Shown piece by piece: positions 11,848 to 24,549 of a stretch of DNA of 64,000 nt. The notes under the pieces were generated by a model, which saw nothing but the letters and a program-made list of their open reading frames with translations, ran no database searches and was not told the origin of the DNA. The position numbers and the translations under genes are program-made. Numbering within the stretch: position 1 is the stretch's first letter; each line of letters starts with the position of its first letter. This stretch comes from Lobosporangium transversale (taxonomy: Eukaryota > Mortierellomycota > Mortierellomycetes > Mortierellales > Mortierellaceae): positions 142,001 through 206,000 of the forward strand of contig NW_019029018.1 of the NCBI RefSeq assembly GCF_002105155.1. The letters run 5' to 3'.

Positions 11848-12341
11848 GGGACCAAAAAAAAAAAAAAAAAAAAAAGTTTTGATAATATATATCCTATATG
11901 CCTTTATTACTAATATCGCTTCATTGTGTATCAATGCGCCCCAATAACTTGTAGTGCCCCACGTAGGAAAAAAAGAAAAAAAGGCAAAGATCTTCGAAAG
12001 CAGGTTCTAATGAAGAATGCACAGCAGTTACTGGATTGAGCGGAAAGAGGGAGAGAGGATTTGCGAAAATCCCTTTTTCAAAAATTATATTTTCTTGCAT
12101 ACCACAATATTCAAGAGGATGAAAGAAGAATGACGAAGAACATTGATCGTGATAATGTTAGAGCCAAAAAAAAAAGAAAAAGAAAAAAAAAAAATTTTTT
12201 TTTTACCCTCCTGTTTATGGAATAAAAGATAAATCACTTCTGTATCATACATATAATTTTATATTATAAACCCACAAGTAACCTTCTGGAGCAGAGGAGG
12301 AGTCCATCCAATGCAAATTAAATGGTAGAGTTGAAAGTGAA
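11848..12341. other. Intergenic region with poly(A)/poly(T) runs
   Basis: A-rich and T-rich runs at about 11854-11875 and 12165-12204 follow the preceding stop codon. AATAAA-like signals occur. No gene seen. Confidence 0.5.
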
Positions 12342-12668
12342 CAAACACAGAGTGAAGTTGTTCATGATAATGAATGAGTTGACCTCCACGAAAGATGTAT
12401 TTTAAAACGTGAAATTAAGGTCATATGTATTGGTACACTTGACACAAAACAGTTTATAAAATATCTTCCCTCCTAGTCAGTATCCAAGAGGACACCCTCT
12501 CCCAGAACGACTGGCGTCATGGCGTTAAAAATGTCGACGTTTTTTTTCTTTTTTTGTATGTCATGTGCGCCAATATATGAGACTGTAAATTTCACGTTTT
12601 AAAAGACATCTTTTGTGGAGGTCAATTCATTCATAAAAACCACTTTCAAACTGTGCTTCTTAATTGTG
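12342..12668. mobile_element. Fold-back inverted-repeat element
   Basis: Two long inverted arms (about 12342-12455 and 12553-12668) enclose about 100 bp. The best-matching part is 'gacctccacgaaagatg' followed by ttttaaaacgtgaaat on the left, against the reverse complement of 12585-12630 on the right. Only a few mismatches occur over some 45 bp, with weaker similarity extending outwards in both directions. There is no coding capacity. It resembles a MITE or fold-back transposon sitting just beyond the 3' end of the peptide transporter. A transcript through it would form a long hairpin. Confidence 0.65.
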
Positions 12669-12770
12669 TCAATATACAAAGTGTAATAAAAGGGATAATC
12701 TTTCCAAGTATTAAAGATGGGTTTAGTTTATTATACAAATGGATATAGTCTTGTTGTGTCTGAATATTAT

Positions 12771-14595
12771 TTAGTACTTTGTGATGGCATACTCGGCCTC
12801 CTTGGCAGCACGTGCTGCCTCATTAATCGAGGGACGTTGCTTACGTGGGGTGTAAAAGTAAGATGCAATGCAGTACAGAATAAGGCCAAAGAGACCGATA
12901 CCAGAATATGCCCAACCCTTAGTGGATGATGACATTTCAGCGCTGGCAAAGGCGGGTTCAAGGACCATAATCAGAATAGAACCGAATGAAGTAGCCAGCA
13001 ACCAGAATGCTGTTGAAACTGCACGGAACTGACGACCAGCTTCAATATACGTGAATTGAACACCAGTGGGAGAGAAAAGCGCCTCACCGAGCGAGAGGAG
13101 GACCCATTGAGGGAACTGCAACCAACCAGAGTAGCACTCTTTGCAGTATGTTCCGTCATACTTGGCAGGTTCCGCCATGTCGCGGCCAGATTTTTGGAAG
13201 GCATCCTCAATCATAGGAGCAAGGGCAGCAGAGAGAGCGAATGATACAATAACGAGGAAGAAGCCAGCTGCCATACGACGCTGAGGACCAAAGTTCCATC
13301 CACGGCGGGAGCAGAATGGGTAAACAAATGTGGCAAGGATTGGAACGAAGATAATGAGAAGGATTGTGTTGATGTTGGAAAACTGAGCAGACTGGATGTA
13401 TGACTGCGCGGGATTGTTGCCACCGAAAAGTGCTCCGTTCATGAGATAGTATTGGTTGGACCATTCGTTCGAGTTCTGATTGTACAACATCCAGCAGAAT
13501 GACATTGGAATCACAACTGGGACAAGGACAAGGCCAAAGTCACGGACCTCTTCCACAAACACTCCTCCATATTTCTCCTCTGCAAAATTAAGCCAGTGGC
13601 CCTTGGCTGCACGCTCCTCAGCAGAAGCAGCAAAGTACCCATTGGCAGCAAAGACTGCAGCCTTGGTGGCCTTCAAAGGAAGGAACTCGCCCAGTGGAGG
13701 CACGATTCTGTAGTAACGATGACCAGCAGCAAAAATAGCGTAAGCACAAGCAAAGACGAGTGTAGGCAAAAGGAAAGCGCCCGCAAAACAAGTCTCCTGG
13801 CCATAGCAATGGATCTTGCTGATTTCTGGGACGATGAATTGAGTCAACAAGGCTCCAACGTTGATGGAGACATAGAAGATGTTGAAGAAGAAGTCCTTTG
13901 CGGCTTCCTGGCTAGGAAGATACTGGTCGCCACCATGGGATGAAACACAAGGCTTGATACCACCAGTACCAATAGCGATGATGATCATGGGCAAGAAGGT
14001 GAGGAACTTGGAAACCTGTCCGATTGGTCCAATCAAGTTGGGAATAGCAAAAACAGTGACCATGATCATGCCGATCATGTAGACACCAGAGAACGAGATG
14101 ATGGTCCACCTTTAACATATCATAATAATAGCAATAATAATAAGAAAAATAACGTCAGCATCATCTTGCAGGAGATACAATATTAAGATTGCTTATGTTT
14201 TTACATGCATTGAATACTACTAACCATTTTCCAAGGAAGGAGTCAGAGAGAGCAGCACCGATCAAGGGGAAGAAATAGGCCAACATGGTGAAGGCTGTGG
14301 AGTAGACCTTAGCATCGGTTTTGTTCATACCAGTGATAAGCTGGAAGTACTTGTTCAAGTTGGGTTGGACACCATAGTAACAGAAACGTTCACCAAACTC
14401 GTTGGGCAAAATGAAGTAACAAGCCTTTGGCATCTTGTTGGGATTCGCCATCAACTTTGCATCCAACTCGGCATTGAGACGAGCCTCCAACTCGAGAAGT
14501 TCTTTCTCATGATCTGTCAGCAGATCCAGAGGGTTAATCTCCTTTCCATCATGGATGGAGACCTCAGTGCCTTTAATATCGTGCTTTTCGGACAT
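12771..14595 (-). CDS. PTR2: Proton-coupled oligopeptide transporter (POT/PTR2 family)
   Basis: Two exons (14595-14225 and 14109-12771) joined at a split Trp codon give 569 residues, within the family's normal range. POT proteins import di- and tripeptides with protons across the plasma membrane. Diagnostic motifs are EFGERFCYYG (the ExxER proton-coupling motif, Glu66, Glu69 and Arg70), GTGGIKPCVSSHGGDQY, and FFFNIFYVSINVGALL (PTR2 signature). The C-terminal helices include PQWVLLSLGEALFSPTG. The N-terminal 55 residues are hydrophilic and acidic, like fungal Ptr2. The start at 14595 is the first in-frame ATG after a purine-rich leader. Substrates beyond small peptides cannot be excluded. Confidence 0.93.
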
Positions 14596-16293
14596 TGCTG
14601 AGGTTGTATTATAGAGTGAGAAAGGGAGAGGAAGTGGGAAGCGAAATTAAAAAGGAACTCGGGGTTTGTCGAGAACCGCGCGGAGATGCGTGGAGAGAGG
14701 AAAGAGAAGAGGATGAGTTTTCACTAAGGAACTAAAAAAAAAAAGGGGGAAGAGTGTGGAAATTGGCGGGTACTTATATTACGTGTGTTTGTGCAGTGTG
14801 TGGGCCAAATGCGCGAACAGACAGACGAGACTGGATAGAAGGCTGACAGTCTACATGTGCAGCTTTTAATTGAATAGAAACTTTAGAATCTTTGGAATTG
14901 GTAAGGTTGCTGATTCAATGTTTGATTCAAGTATATAATCAATTTGACGGGGCTTGGTAAGAAAGAAGAAAAAAAAAGGGCCAAAATAACTGTTTTTGTT
15001 TGTTTTGGAGACTAACTTTCAGATTAAATGGTGCATAACATGTATGGATCGCCTTCTATGCCGTTTTGTGAGCTCAGGTTCTTCTGAGCATGTACATGTA
15101 CAGTATTATACAGTATATATTTTCAAAAACAAAACTATGAACGTCCATATCATAGCCTGGACCTTTTCTTTTTTCTTTTGTTTTATTTTCGTGATTGTTC
15201 ATTCGTCAATCCCGTCATTGGTGGCCACTTCAGTATTTGTGTATATGTATTTTGTTCTAACTTTCTATATCCAGTCGTGGGAAGAACTAGTTTAATCTAT
15301 CCATGTGTTGAAAAGTGACAAATCAGTCTTCTTTCATTCATGTCTTCAAGTCTTTGCATTCATATACATAAATGTATATTTGCCGAAAACACGTCGCCTG
15401 TTTCCTAATTTCGCTGAGAATGTCCTATTAAAAAAAAAAAAAAAAATGTCCGATTAGCTCTTGAAACGATCGTTCTAGCCCTTCCAGATGAGACCCCGGT
15501 ATTTGAATATCCGTCCACTTCAAGGAATCCATTCTTATATCTTGAGAAAGCCAAATCCAGATAATGTTTAGCTTGAACTCTTTTTTAATTTTTCATTTTA
15601 CAAAGAATATCTTATATATATATATACCATAATTGACTGGATCTTTGCATACCTCAATAAAGGTGAGCAAATAGCTATAGTTTCGTTTGTAGCCTTACGT
15701 CTGAAGTGATGATTAACCTGAGTGTACAGTATAAGAGTGTCTATATGTTTGTATAAATATATTTAACATAGACTACATGGAGATATTCATTTCCGAGTTG
15801 TCCAGTTTGAATATGCTTGTTAACTTTGATCGAAACGGATGTGATTCCGTGGGATCATGCGATGGAGTGAACACGAAAAAAAAAGATTGGATGTCGTGCG
15901 TGTGAATACAAACAACGTATTCATTCTCCAGTATAAAACCGTCTTTTAATGTAAGCACTTGATTAGACAAACATTCAAAACTTGTTTTTGCCAAACAAAT
16001 AAATAAAGCCAAGATAAAAAGATTCGGTACATGTACAATAAGTTAGTGTAAAAAAAAAAAAAAAAAAACATCCATGCACACAGAAAAAAAAAAAGAAAAA
16101 TACTTTGAGTGTGGGAAGAAAAAAAAAAGCCAATGGTTTTTAGTTCTGAAGAGAGAGTTGAAGGAAACGCCGCTTGCTACAGTAGAGGATTTCTTTTGAT
16201 TTGTTTGCCATCCTTATGATCCATTACATTTGTTTTATTTTTTTTGAAACTGAGGAGCTTGTCAACGAAAGCATTGTTTAGAAAATCCATCGC

Positions 16294-16325
<32 letters not shown>

Positions 16326-17398
16326 CGAAGGATATCCCTGTGCGGATGAACGATAGATGATATTAGTTTTCTATGCCACTTCGAACTGGAAGTCCGGATT
16401 GATGAGTTACCGACCTGATTAAATATTAACCGCAATGGTTTATAAACGCGTGGCATTCTGGATGTTCTTTTTCTTCTAATTCACACAACAGTAGCGTGAG
16501 CCTGCAAACTTAAAAAGTCAAAAGCCCCCCCACTTTCAACATGGGATGAATGCATTTATATAATAAATATATATATTTATACAATATCAATATATATGTC
16601 TCTTTAATCTATTGCCCTACACTTTCTAAATTGAAATGTTGACATAAACTTTCTTTTTATCATTTTTTCCCAAAGATTAAGGTTCTGACGAATGATATCT
16701 CTCGCTTCAAAGTTCAGGCGACCAAAGACCATGGCAAAACGGCCAAAAGCTTGTCCTTTGTGGACCTTGATACACATGTACACTCATCATTCACCCTACT
16801 TTCTCTTGGGCTGTTACACTTGGGGGGGGCCAATATTTCCTCAGAATTTTCCCGTGTTTATTATTTATATGAATGCAAAAAAAAAAAAAAAAAAAAAAAA
16901 GACGTGGCATCGTCATTTTTATGGATACTTTCGCCAGTTTCCCTGCAAACCCTTCTCTTGTCTACCAGCAAAGTATTCACCAAAAAAAAATCTCTACTAT
17001 TTAGTGGGTATGTATGCCAGGTGTATCGTATAAAAAATGTCAAGAGTGGGATTTTTTTGTATTTATTTGCATTCGTTAGCCAATGTCAACAAATGGTACA
17101 GAGTTATATAGTTCATTGAATTTCCCGAACAATAGGCTGAACGTGATAAGCTATCATGTACAAGATGCACAGATGCAGGCCGAAATCTATCCAGAGGGAA
17201 AAAAAAAAGCACATGTATTATATGTAGTCTAGCCTTCGATCGTCACTAGTAAACTAGACTAAGTATCAAATTGATTTGCAACAAAAATGAAACGGAAAGT
17301 GGTTCTAGAGTAAATATCTAAAGAGAATTGTAGAAATAAGCATACCACAAAAGAGATTGTTCATTTAAGAATTATTTTTTTTTAAAAAAAAAATAAAG
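14596..17398. other. 2.8 kb gene-poor region
   Basis: It starts with the PTR2 upstream region and runs to the 3' end of the GTPase gene. It holds several A runs (about 15429-15446, 16051-16070, 16297-16325 and 16877-16901), an AT-rich stretch at 16558-16600 and no clear repeat family. A short minus-strand open segment near 16607-16780 (it contains GQAFGRFAMVFGRLNFEARD) looks protein-like, but I recognise no family and see no clear splice context. No gene is called. Confidence 0.5.
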
Positions 17399-20339
17399 TC
17401 AAAGCATGCGAAGGACTTTTCCCACGCACTTGGTTCCACCATGTCGGAACAAGACAGTTGTGCCTTCACGCATGAATTGAACATCATGGCAAAACTGGAA
17501 CACAACACGCGCTCGACTGCCTGTGCGCAGTTCCACAGGATCCTCATCCACTTGATCACACTCAGTCTGCCCTGTCAGTACGTTAACCGGCTCACACCCC
17601 GTATCAGATTGATCAACGGCGATTGAATCTTTGATTTCAGTGCTTTGAGGCGTAATTAGGCTTGGTGTATGATTATCTTGTCGCACAGAGAGCCTCCTGA
17701 ACGATCGCATTGTACTTATAGGGATCATTCCATCTGTGCCACCTTCATCAGCCTCCAAGTGGTGTCGGCGTGTTCGTGGCCGATAGCGGGGCCGGTTATC
17801 TAGATCGTCGCTCATATTCTCCTCATGCAGGGAGTTTGATCTCGAAATAATGATTGATTCGGGAATGGAGGATCCTGTCCCTGATTCATAATCTGAGCTA
17901 GGCGACCTAGATCGCGTACTTTGTAAATAGTCCTTTTGGTTATTTCGATTCAATACTCCTGATGGGAGAGCTTCTGCTATAGGGGATCTTCCAAGGTCAT
18001 CAGTGCTGTCTAAAAGCGTAGGTGTTGAGAGATTCTCCACACTCTCCTGAGTTGAGCCAGGCAATAGTTCAATCTTGACAACCCTTGCATTCTGATGCAC
18101 AGACCCACAATGGATCATTCCTTGATATCCAACCCCGAAAATCCCTTCATGCGCTAGTACCTCGATGACTGCCTCAAATTTTTGACAGCAAGTGCCTCTA
18201 GGGTCTGTGTCACTCTCTAAAACAACCATTCCGCGGCGAACTTTGACTCTTGTCAAGCCAGGTCCATCAATTGCCAGCGTTGCGGTGTGTCCTGAATCGA
18301 TTGATCGCATTGACATGCGTTGACGATGGATAGACTTAACGACTACGGGTATGAAGCTCCCATCCCTGTCAACAGGTCCAAGATAAAGTCGCATGTTTTG
18401 TGCACCCTGTGATGCCTTGCTATGGTCATGGACTTCAATCTTCCCTGCATGTAAGAATCCTCCTACTACAGTGCCTATATCTAAAATGGCAATAGCAATA
18501 TTGTTTTGATAGCTTAGTTTTTGCTATTATACTAGGTCAGTATAGCAAACGAACACTCTATCTGGCCCTATTCAATACCTGGTATATTGTAAATCTCTTC
18601 GATTTGATAGCAAGCTGGCTCTTGTAGGTATGAGCCACCGTGAATGTTCAAACCTGGTTTGGGCAGCAGGAATAAGAATTTCTCCAACAGGTTCACGTTT
18701 TCCCCAGTCACACTTGAGAGAAGTAAGATTGGGATCGCAACACTGTTTGTCTCTTGAATGGTAGACTCGTCTGAGAACCGCTTCACGGTAGTTTCTAGGT
18801 CCCTCTCGTTGTGTACAATCACAGGAGCAAATGTCTGTAATGAATGACCAGCATTATTGCCTGCTGTTGATGATGTTGATGTTGTAGACTGTTCAAATCG
18901 GTGAGATTGCGCCGATATTCCTGTGTCAATGTTGACAGCATTGATAGATGGGATGCAAGATGGACTAGAGTGTCGAATCAGTGTCATCAATGCAGTAACT
19001 GTGGCTCTTAGTTGATCGCGTGTTGCAACATCCATCTTCGTTACTACCACGAAAGTGGGAAGGCCTAAAGTTACAGCCAGTGCCAAATGTTCCTTTGTCA
19101 TCTCATTAACGCCTCCTATTCGTGAATCAACAACCAGGCAAGCATAATCCGGGGCGTGTCCAGTTAATCCCGATATAGTAGTTTTAAGGAATCGGGGATG
19201 CCCGCAGGTGTCTAATAAGGTTACCACTTTAGCAGAAGACTCACAGATCTCTTGCCAACTGGAGATGTTGGTAGTGCTATAGTTGACAGTCGCTCCCTTG
19301 GCTGTGAAACCAATGATCTCATGTGAGATGGAAGATGTCCTGCCTGTGCTTATTTCATGGCGATGGCGAAGTAGATTCAGCCCTGAAAAGTGGGATAGAG
19401 AAAAGAATAGGTCCAAAGACTATATCAGAAAACATATAGAGTGAAGCAAATCCATATTCGTTTCATGCTGCAACATGACATACGTGCTTTTCCTCTGCCG
19501 TTATCTGCAATGCCATGAGCCAATCTCCCCAATAGCGTTGACTTTCCAGCATCCGGTCCTCCGACTAGTGCAACTCTGATCTCTAAAAACTGATGTTCCT
19601 CCACTAGCCTTGACGTGACTTTAGCTTCCACTACCAAGTACTCAGGCTTCGTCTTTGGTGAGCCACTATTAGCGGAGAGTTGTTTGCGGGCAATGGCTGA
19701 TGAACTAGATGATCCATCTTGAATCGCTTCGTTCTGTTGGGTGGATTCAACAGAAACCTTTCGGAGGACAGTGACATCTGCTTTTAAAAAATCCGCCATA
19801 CGATGTAACGTTTGAAGAGAGACCTCCATATCCTGAGGTGACAGGCCTACAAATGAACCGTCGTCTGCTACACCGATCTCATAAATTGCGCTCCCGTTGC
19901 CTTCTGCCAATCTATTGCATTTCATGGATAAAAAAAAAAAAAAAAAAAACTCAGCCATAGCGCTTTTCCTTCCATGATTGCGGGTCTCACAAGATGCGAA
20001 GAGTTTGCTTTGTATACTTACCTCCATTTTAACTGAGTAACCAAATGTTCGAATCGATCTGGTGCAGTTGCGATCAATTTAAGCTGCAGAGTATTAATTA
20101 CGTAGACAATAACCAAATAAAAGAAGTTAAAGTGATCGTTAAGCAAGGATCTGCAAGGGGGTTGAGGAAGGAGATACATGTTTTTGTAATTAAAACTGGG
20201 CGAAGTCCAGTTCCGATTCTTTTTCTCTTACCTTATACTCAATATTTCCCTCAATATCAATCTCTGGTGGAAGTGAACCCTGATGGTTCTCCCACGGCGA
20301 CAATTCTATGGCAGCAGATGGCACTGGAAAAGTAGCCAT
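17399..20339 (-). CDS. GTPBP1/GTPBP2-like translational GTPase
   Basis: Five exons: 20339-20232, 20083-20022, 19911-19484, 19382-18579 and 18474-17399, giving 825 residues. The N-terminus ([14 protein letters not shown], then [19 protein letters not shown]) is the conserved leader of the GTPBP1/2 family, which are eEF1A-like GTPases linked to mRNA surveillance and ribosome rescue. GTPase motifs are G1 GGPDAGKST (near 175-183), switch I with [12 protein letters not shown]3 DTCGHPRF and G4 TKMD. Domains II and III follow ([13 protein letters not shown], then VRRGMVVL). A Ser-rich insert lies between G4 and G5. A second insert of roughly 130 residues, rich in Ser/Asp/Arg, splits the last beta-barrel between [11 protein letters not shown] and [14 protein letters not shown]. 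The start follows the only in-frame ATG before the conserved leader. Confidence 0.9.
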
Positions 20340-20850
20340 TATACTCTGCGCTGGTCTGTGTTCTGGAATCCAGTTGAGTCAGAGTAAATGAAGAAAGAGT
20401 TGGAATGTCCAGTACTAAAGCTTACTAAGCCCTATAAGCAATGATGGTGTGTTGTTACTGTTGTTGGCGTTACCGAAAGAGGAATGAGTATTGTTGTGTG
20501 TTGTAGTGCAAACTGCGAAGCGTTCGGCTATTCATCTGTCTTGACTAAGTTTAGTTGCGTTTTTGTTATAGTTTTAAAAAGACAATGACAGGGGGGAGAG
20601 AGATGAATGCACTCAATGAATGCACTCGATGAATACGAACTAAGCTCTAAAAAAACTAGGTAAGCAGTCTAATTAGGCCTTTTTTTAACCTAAATATTAT
20701 CGACTGCGGCTGCTCTTGATAATGTTGACTCATACCTTATTCACTGCTCTGATTGTACCAACCAGCCAGGGTGCAGAGTGTTCGGTAATGAAGAGGCACT
20801 AAGACTATTCCACGTCAAAGCCTTCATGGTGGAGGCGCGGAACTGTGTCA
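20340..20850. other. Upstream region of the GTPase gene
   Basis: AT-rich sequence with no recognisable gene. It includes a short imperfect direct repeat (gaatgcactca/gaatgcactcg near 20604-20632). Confidence 0.4.
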
Positions 20851-21645
20851 GTTGATTGATCTAGGGTCCCAGACTTCGCAACAAACACGAATCCGCTCTC
20901 GTGTAGCCTATGGCCTTGACAGTAATCTTGCAGATTGGTTGATGACTGCCACTGAACCATAGACGAAGCCCGTTTCCTCCGTCATCATGAGGATAACACT
21001 GTGAGGGTAATAAGTGAAACACAGTCACATGTTTGAACTGAGAGGGGTAGAGTTCTGGCCCAAAAACAAAGGAGCCTGGACATCCTTGCTTACATCGTGT
21101 GGACTACATTCAAAAGTGAATAAACGATGGATTGGTACTCTGGACTTGGGCGGGCGTCCGAATCTAAATCGATAGTATACAGGATTCCGAGTAATATCAG
21201 ATGATTTCGAAAAGCAATGTTGCTGCTATAAGTTAAAAGTTAAACGCGGCCAAAGAACGTATCCAAAACATTTTTATTTTGCAAAGATAAAGTCTGTTCA
21301 TAGGGACGAGCTGATCCATTTGGTTATTTGAATCTTGGTCATAAAACACCCTTGCAATATATCTAAGGCTGGATTCCATATCCGATGCTGGTGCAAATGA
21401 CTAACATGAGTTAGACCAACAGACATCATCTCGTCTCTAAGATTAAAATGTTGTACATCTTTATATATACTACAGTTCTGTTTAAGACATGCTGCACAAT
21501 CCATTATAGACTGACAATACATGCGTTTGACTTTGATGATTTGGATTTCAGAAGCAATGATTTGGGGGGATGAATTTATTATGTCTTCGGATGTCCGCCT
21601 TGATACTGCAGCCTATGTAGCAATCTTAATGTAGCATGTATAAAA
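20851..21645 (-). other. Possible unrecognised multi-exon gene or relic
   Basis: The minus strand has three protein-like open segments. About 21610-21310 is over 100 codons without a stop and includes MYCQSIMDCAACLKQNCS. About 21230-21090 includes YYRFRFGRPPKSRVPIHRLF. About 21010-20870 includes GLRLWFSGSHQPICKITV and ends in a stop. The last two join in frame through a good intron: donor gtaagc after CCACACGAT, acceptor ccctcacag before TGTTAT. I could not link the first segment cleanly and recognise no family. It may be a real lineage-specific gene, or a decayed one. Confidence 0.35.
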
Positions 21646-22256
21646 AGTAATAGAGACTCTAACAATATGAGGTGCTTCGGCCAACATTCACTGATGAAAT
21701 AATAATCTTTATCTGTTACATGCGAGGGGATCGCGATTAGTGAATGCTAGCATTTTGTTAAAAGAGAAGGATAGTTTATATGTGTTCTCAAGCACACTAA
21801 CCAATTTTGGCAAGTTGGGTGACGCAATTGGGCCGAGATTGTGCTGTTCTCTGGAGCTGTAAGTGAATATCATTTGTGTGCAATTGAAGGTTTTGATCCT
21901 CCTTTCAAATTTACTCATACCAAAATGAAGTATGGGCGTACTGCCAGATTCAATATTATAAAACCATCCAATCATCCATCCATCGATCGTATTAAGGAAA
22001 AGACTATCTAAATTTCAGCGATATACATCCGACCATTATATCAACTACATATTCAGAAAATATCAGAGCTTGACACATCATTCTCATTGTTTCGAGTCAG
22101 TTTACATGCAGAAGGTTACAATGGACAGCTAGGATTCAAAAAATTAGTGACTTTTCAAAACTATAGCTTTAATCAACTACCAGCATAAATGTGGTGTCTA
22201 CTTCTGGAGTCAACTATAGCAGACACCTTTTGGATTAGAGGAGCGTCCATTACAGG
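21646..22256. other. Intergenic, upstream of eL24
   Basis: An open frame at 21709-21975 on the minus strand is the only sizeable one. It has no recognisable motif and I do not call it. The stretch just before 22257 must hold the ribosomal-protein promoter, but no TATA box is evident. Confidence 0.4.
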
Positions 22257-23229
22257 ATGAAGTAACTTTCAGACATCTAGATTTCATCATCCGATATTTC
22301 TTTTTGCAGGAACGCTTGAAGATTTTGGAAAGCTAGCTTAAACACACTGAGCTACAATTTCATGAGGAAGATTTGATATCATGTTCAACACTCGAACGAG
22401 AGATTGGATTTCATCTGACTTTCATCAATCTATTTTTTTATTTTTATTTTTATTTTTTTTCAGAATTGAGATTTGTGCCTTCTCTGGAGCCAAGATTTAC
22501 CCTGGTAAGGGTAAGATCTATGTCCGTGTCGACAGCAGGGTATGTAGCTTGAACCAACAGTTTTGTATGCTTTTTACATATGTCAGAGGCTTCCTGCATG
22601 GATAACAAGAATCGGACTTTATGAATCAGGATATTCTGCGGGAAGACAAAGGGGCTCCACTTTTATGGATCATATACTATAATAACACAATGAACAGGAT
22701 TAGTAGAAACAATGGGACCTTTTTTCTTTTGTTATTTGATTCCTACCTACAACACCGTGTGCGCCTGGACCACCAACGTGTTGTTATGATTAAACGTATC
22801 AACTGATTTTATCTAGGGTAGCAGTTGGCGTTGAATTTTGAAAGCTCACAAATTCACATTGTAATATTCATGATTGTATATTTATAGTCTTTCCGATTCG
22901 TAAACGGCAAGGCTGAGTCTCTTTTCTTGCAGCGCAAGAACCCCCGCAAGATCTCCTGGACCGTCCTTTTCCGCCGCATGCACAAGAAGGGTATCTCTGA
23001 GGAGGTTGCCAAGAAGCGCACCCGCCGCACTGTCAAGCACCAGCGTGCCGTTGTCGGTGCTTCCTGGGAGGCCATTCGTGCTAAGCGCAACCAGAAGCCT
23101 GAGGTCCGTGCTGCTGCTCGTGCCGCCTCTGTCCGTGATGCCAAGGAGAAGAAGAAGGCTGAGGATGCTAAGAAGAAGGCTGAAAAGGCCAAGGTGAATA
23201 TTTTTTTTTTGTCATACAACGAAATCTGG

Positions 23230-23260
<31 letters not shown>

Positions 23261-23427
23261 TCCATAGACTTGCAATTCATTATCTATTTCTTATTTCTTT
23301 TTTTTTTTTTCTTTCTTTTTTTTTTTTTTTACAATAGAACGCATCCAGCGCTGCCCGTGGTCAGCCCAAGGTCTCCAAGCAGGGTGCCAAGGGTGCTAAG
23401 GTCGCAATTGCCAACACCTCCCGTTAA
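22257..23427 (+). CDS. RPL24: 60S ribosomal protein eL24
   Basis: Four exons: 22257-22261, 22464-22539, 22888-23193 and 23338-23427, giving 158 residues, normal for eL24. The first exon is only five bases (ATGAA), so an intron interrupts codon 2, a common layout in ribosomal-protein genes. This start is the only one found that gives the expected [10 protein letters not shown] beginning in phase. The body has [54 protein letters not shown] and RNQKPEVR, followed by an Ala/Lys-rich tail. eL24 sits on the large subunit at an intersubunit bridge. Codon use is strongly biased to C- and G-ending codons, unlike the neighbours, as expected of a highly expressed gene. An AATAAA at 23453-23458 follows the stop. 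Confidence 0.92.
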
Positions 23428-24549
23428 ATTCGTATTTTTTGTTTGAGTATTGAATAAATTCTCTCGCGAAGCTCCTAAGAATGAAACAACATATTTCATT
23501 TGTTTTCACCATCAATGCTTTGTTAAATTGAAAAGAAAGGCAAAAGCAAAGTCTTGAATCCTGTCCACGTCCATGTGGGTGAAGGCAGCTCACATGTTTT
23601 ATTTTTTCTGTGTCATTCGGCAACCTCCAAAGCTTATGACAAGGAAGATATGATGAACTATGCAACTCTCCATATAGAGCTAAAAGCCAACATGTATAAT
23701 TAGGCATTAATCGACATATTGATTCCTATTCTCTGTTAATCAGTGCTCGCATTTCTTTTTCTTGCCTGAGCAGAGGTATTGTAGGCTAGCCACTTGTAGT
23801 CTGTGATCCTATCTTTATAGGCCAATGCTGCTGAAAAGCTTCTAACATGCATCTGCACTCGCTCATTTCAATTTTTTTTTTTTTTTTTTTTTTTTTGTGG
23901 GCCTCGGGCGATACCTACTAATTACCTTCCTTTTCTCAAACGCTTTTTTTATCGCTTACACACACAATCTGAAGGACCAGAGCTAATATACCGTGACCTA
24001 TCACCTCATGGATCAGGGATCTAGCTCGAGTCCAGTTCATACAGTAACACCTGAACTGAGTAAATACTTTGATTTCTTTATATTTATTTCGTTATCCTAA
24101 TCAGAACTTGTCACATAGCCATGGATGCTGGTGCATGAAACTGTTAGCTTAGAAGGGTGCCATGGATAAGGAACCCAATTAGAGACCAAGCAGGTTGAAA
24201 ATCGCTTATAGGATTATGGAGCATAACTGCTACAAGATCCAACCCTAAAACTACGAAGCTCAATCATTATCGGATGATATTCATCGCCAAAACCTTATCC
24301 AAACCGTCTTTGCAATCAATGGATATTTATTGTCTGAATACAGATTAGAACAATGGAGCCTTTTATACTAACTGTGTAAGGACGCTGTGGGTGCATTTCC
24401 CCTTAGTCCTTTTGCTTGGTCAAACAAACCTCATCAGTACAGAGGTTGCGTCGCCTTTAGGCCCATACTTTGATCCCCTTGCACACAATGACAAATACCT
24501 GCTTATATTGATTCATCTCACTTTGCAAAGCCGGTTCGCTGGTAAGTGG
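23428..24549. other. 1.1 kb intergenic region
   Basis: Begins with the eL24 3' end and ends at the stop of the crinkler-like relic. It has a T run at about 23871-23896. A plus-strand segment near 24290-24370 reads LIQTVFAINGYLLSEYRLEQ before a stop and looks coding, but nothing around it supports a gene. No gene called. Confidence 0.45.

Noticed and set aside
16607-16790. Short conserved-looking ORF containing GQAFGRFAMVFGRLNFEARD
   Set aside because: Both strands are open here, no family is recognised and no splice partner was found. Kept only as a note.
23396-23707. 103-residue minus-strand ORF over the eL24 3' end
   Set aside because: It overlaps the last eL24 exon antisense and has no motif or splice support.
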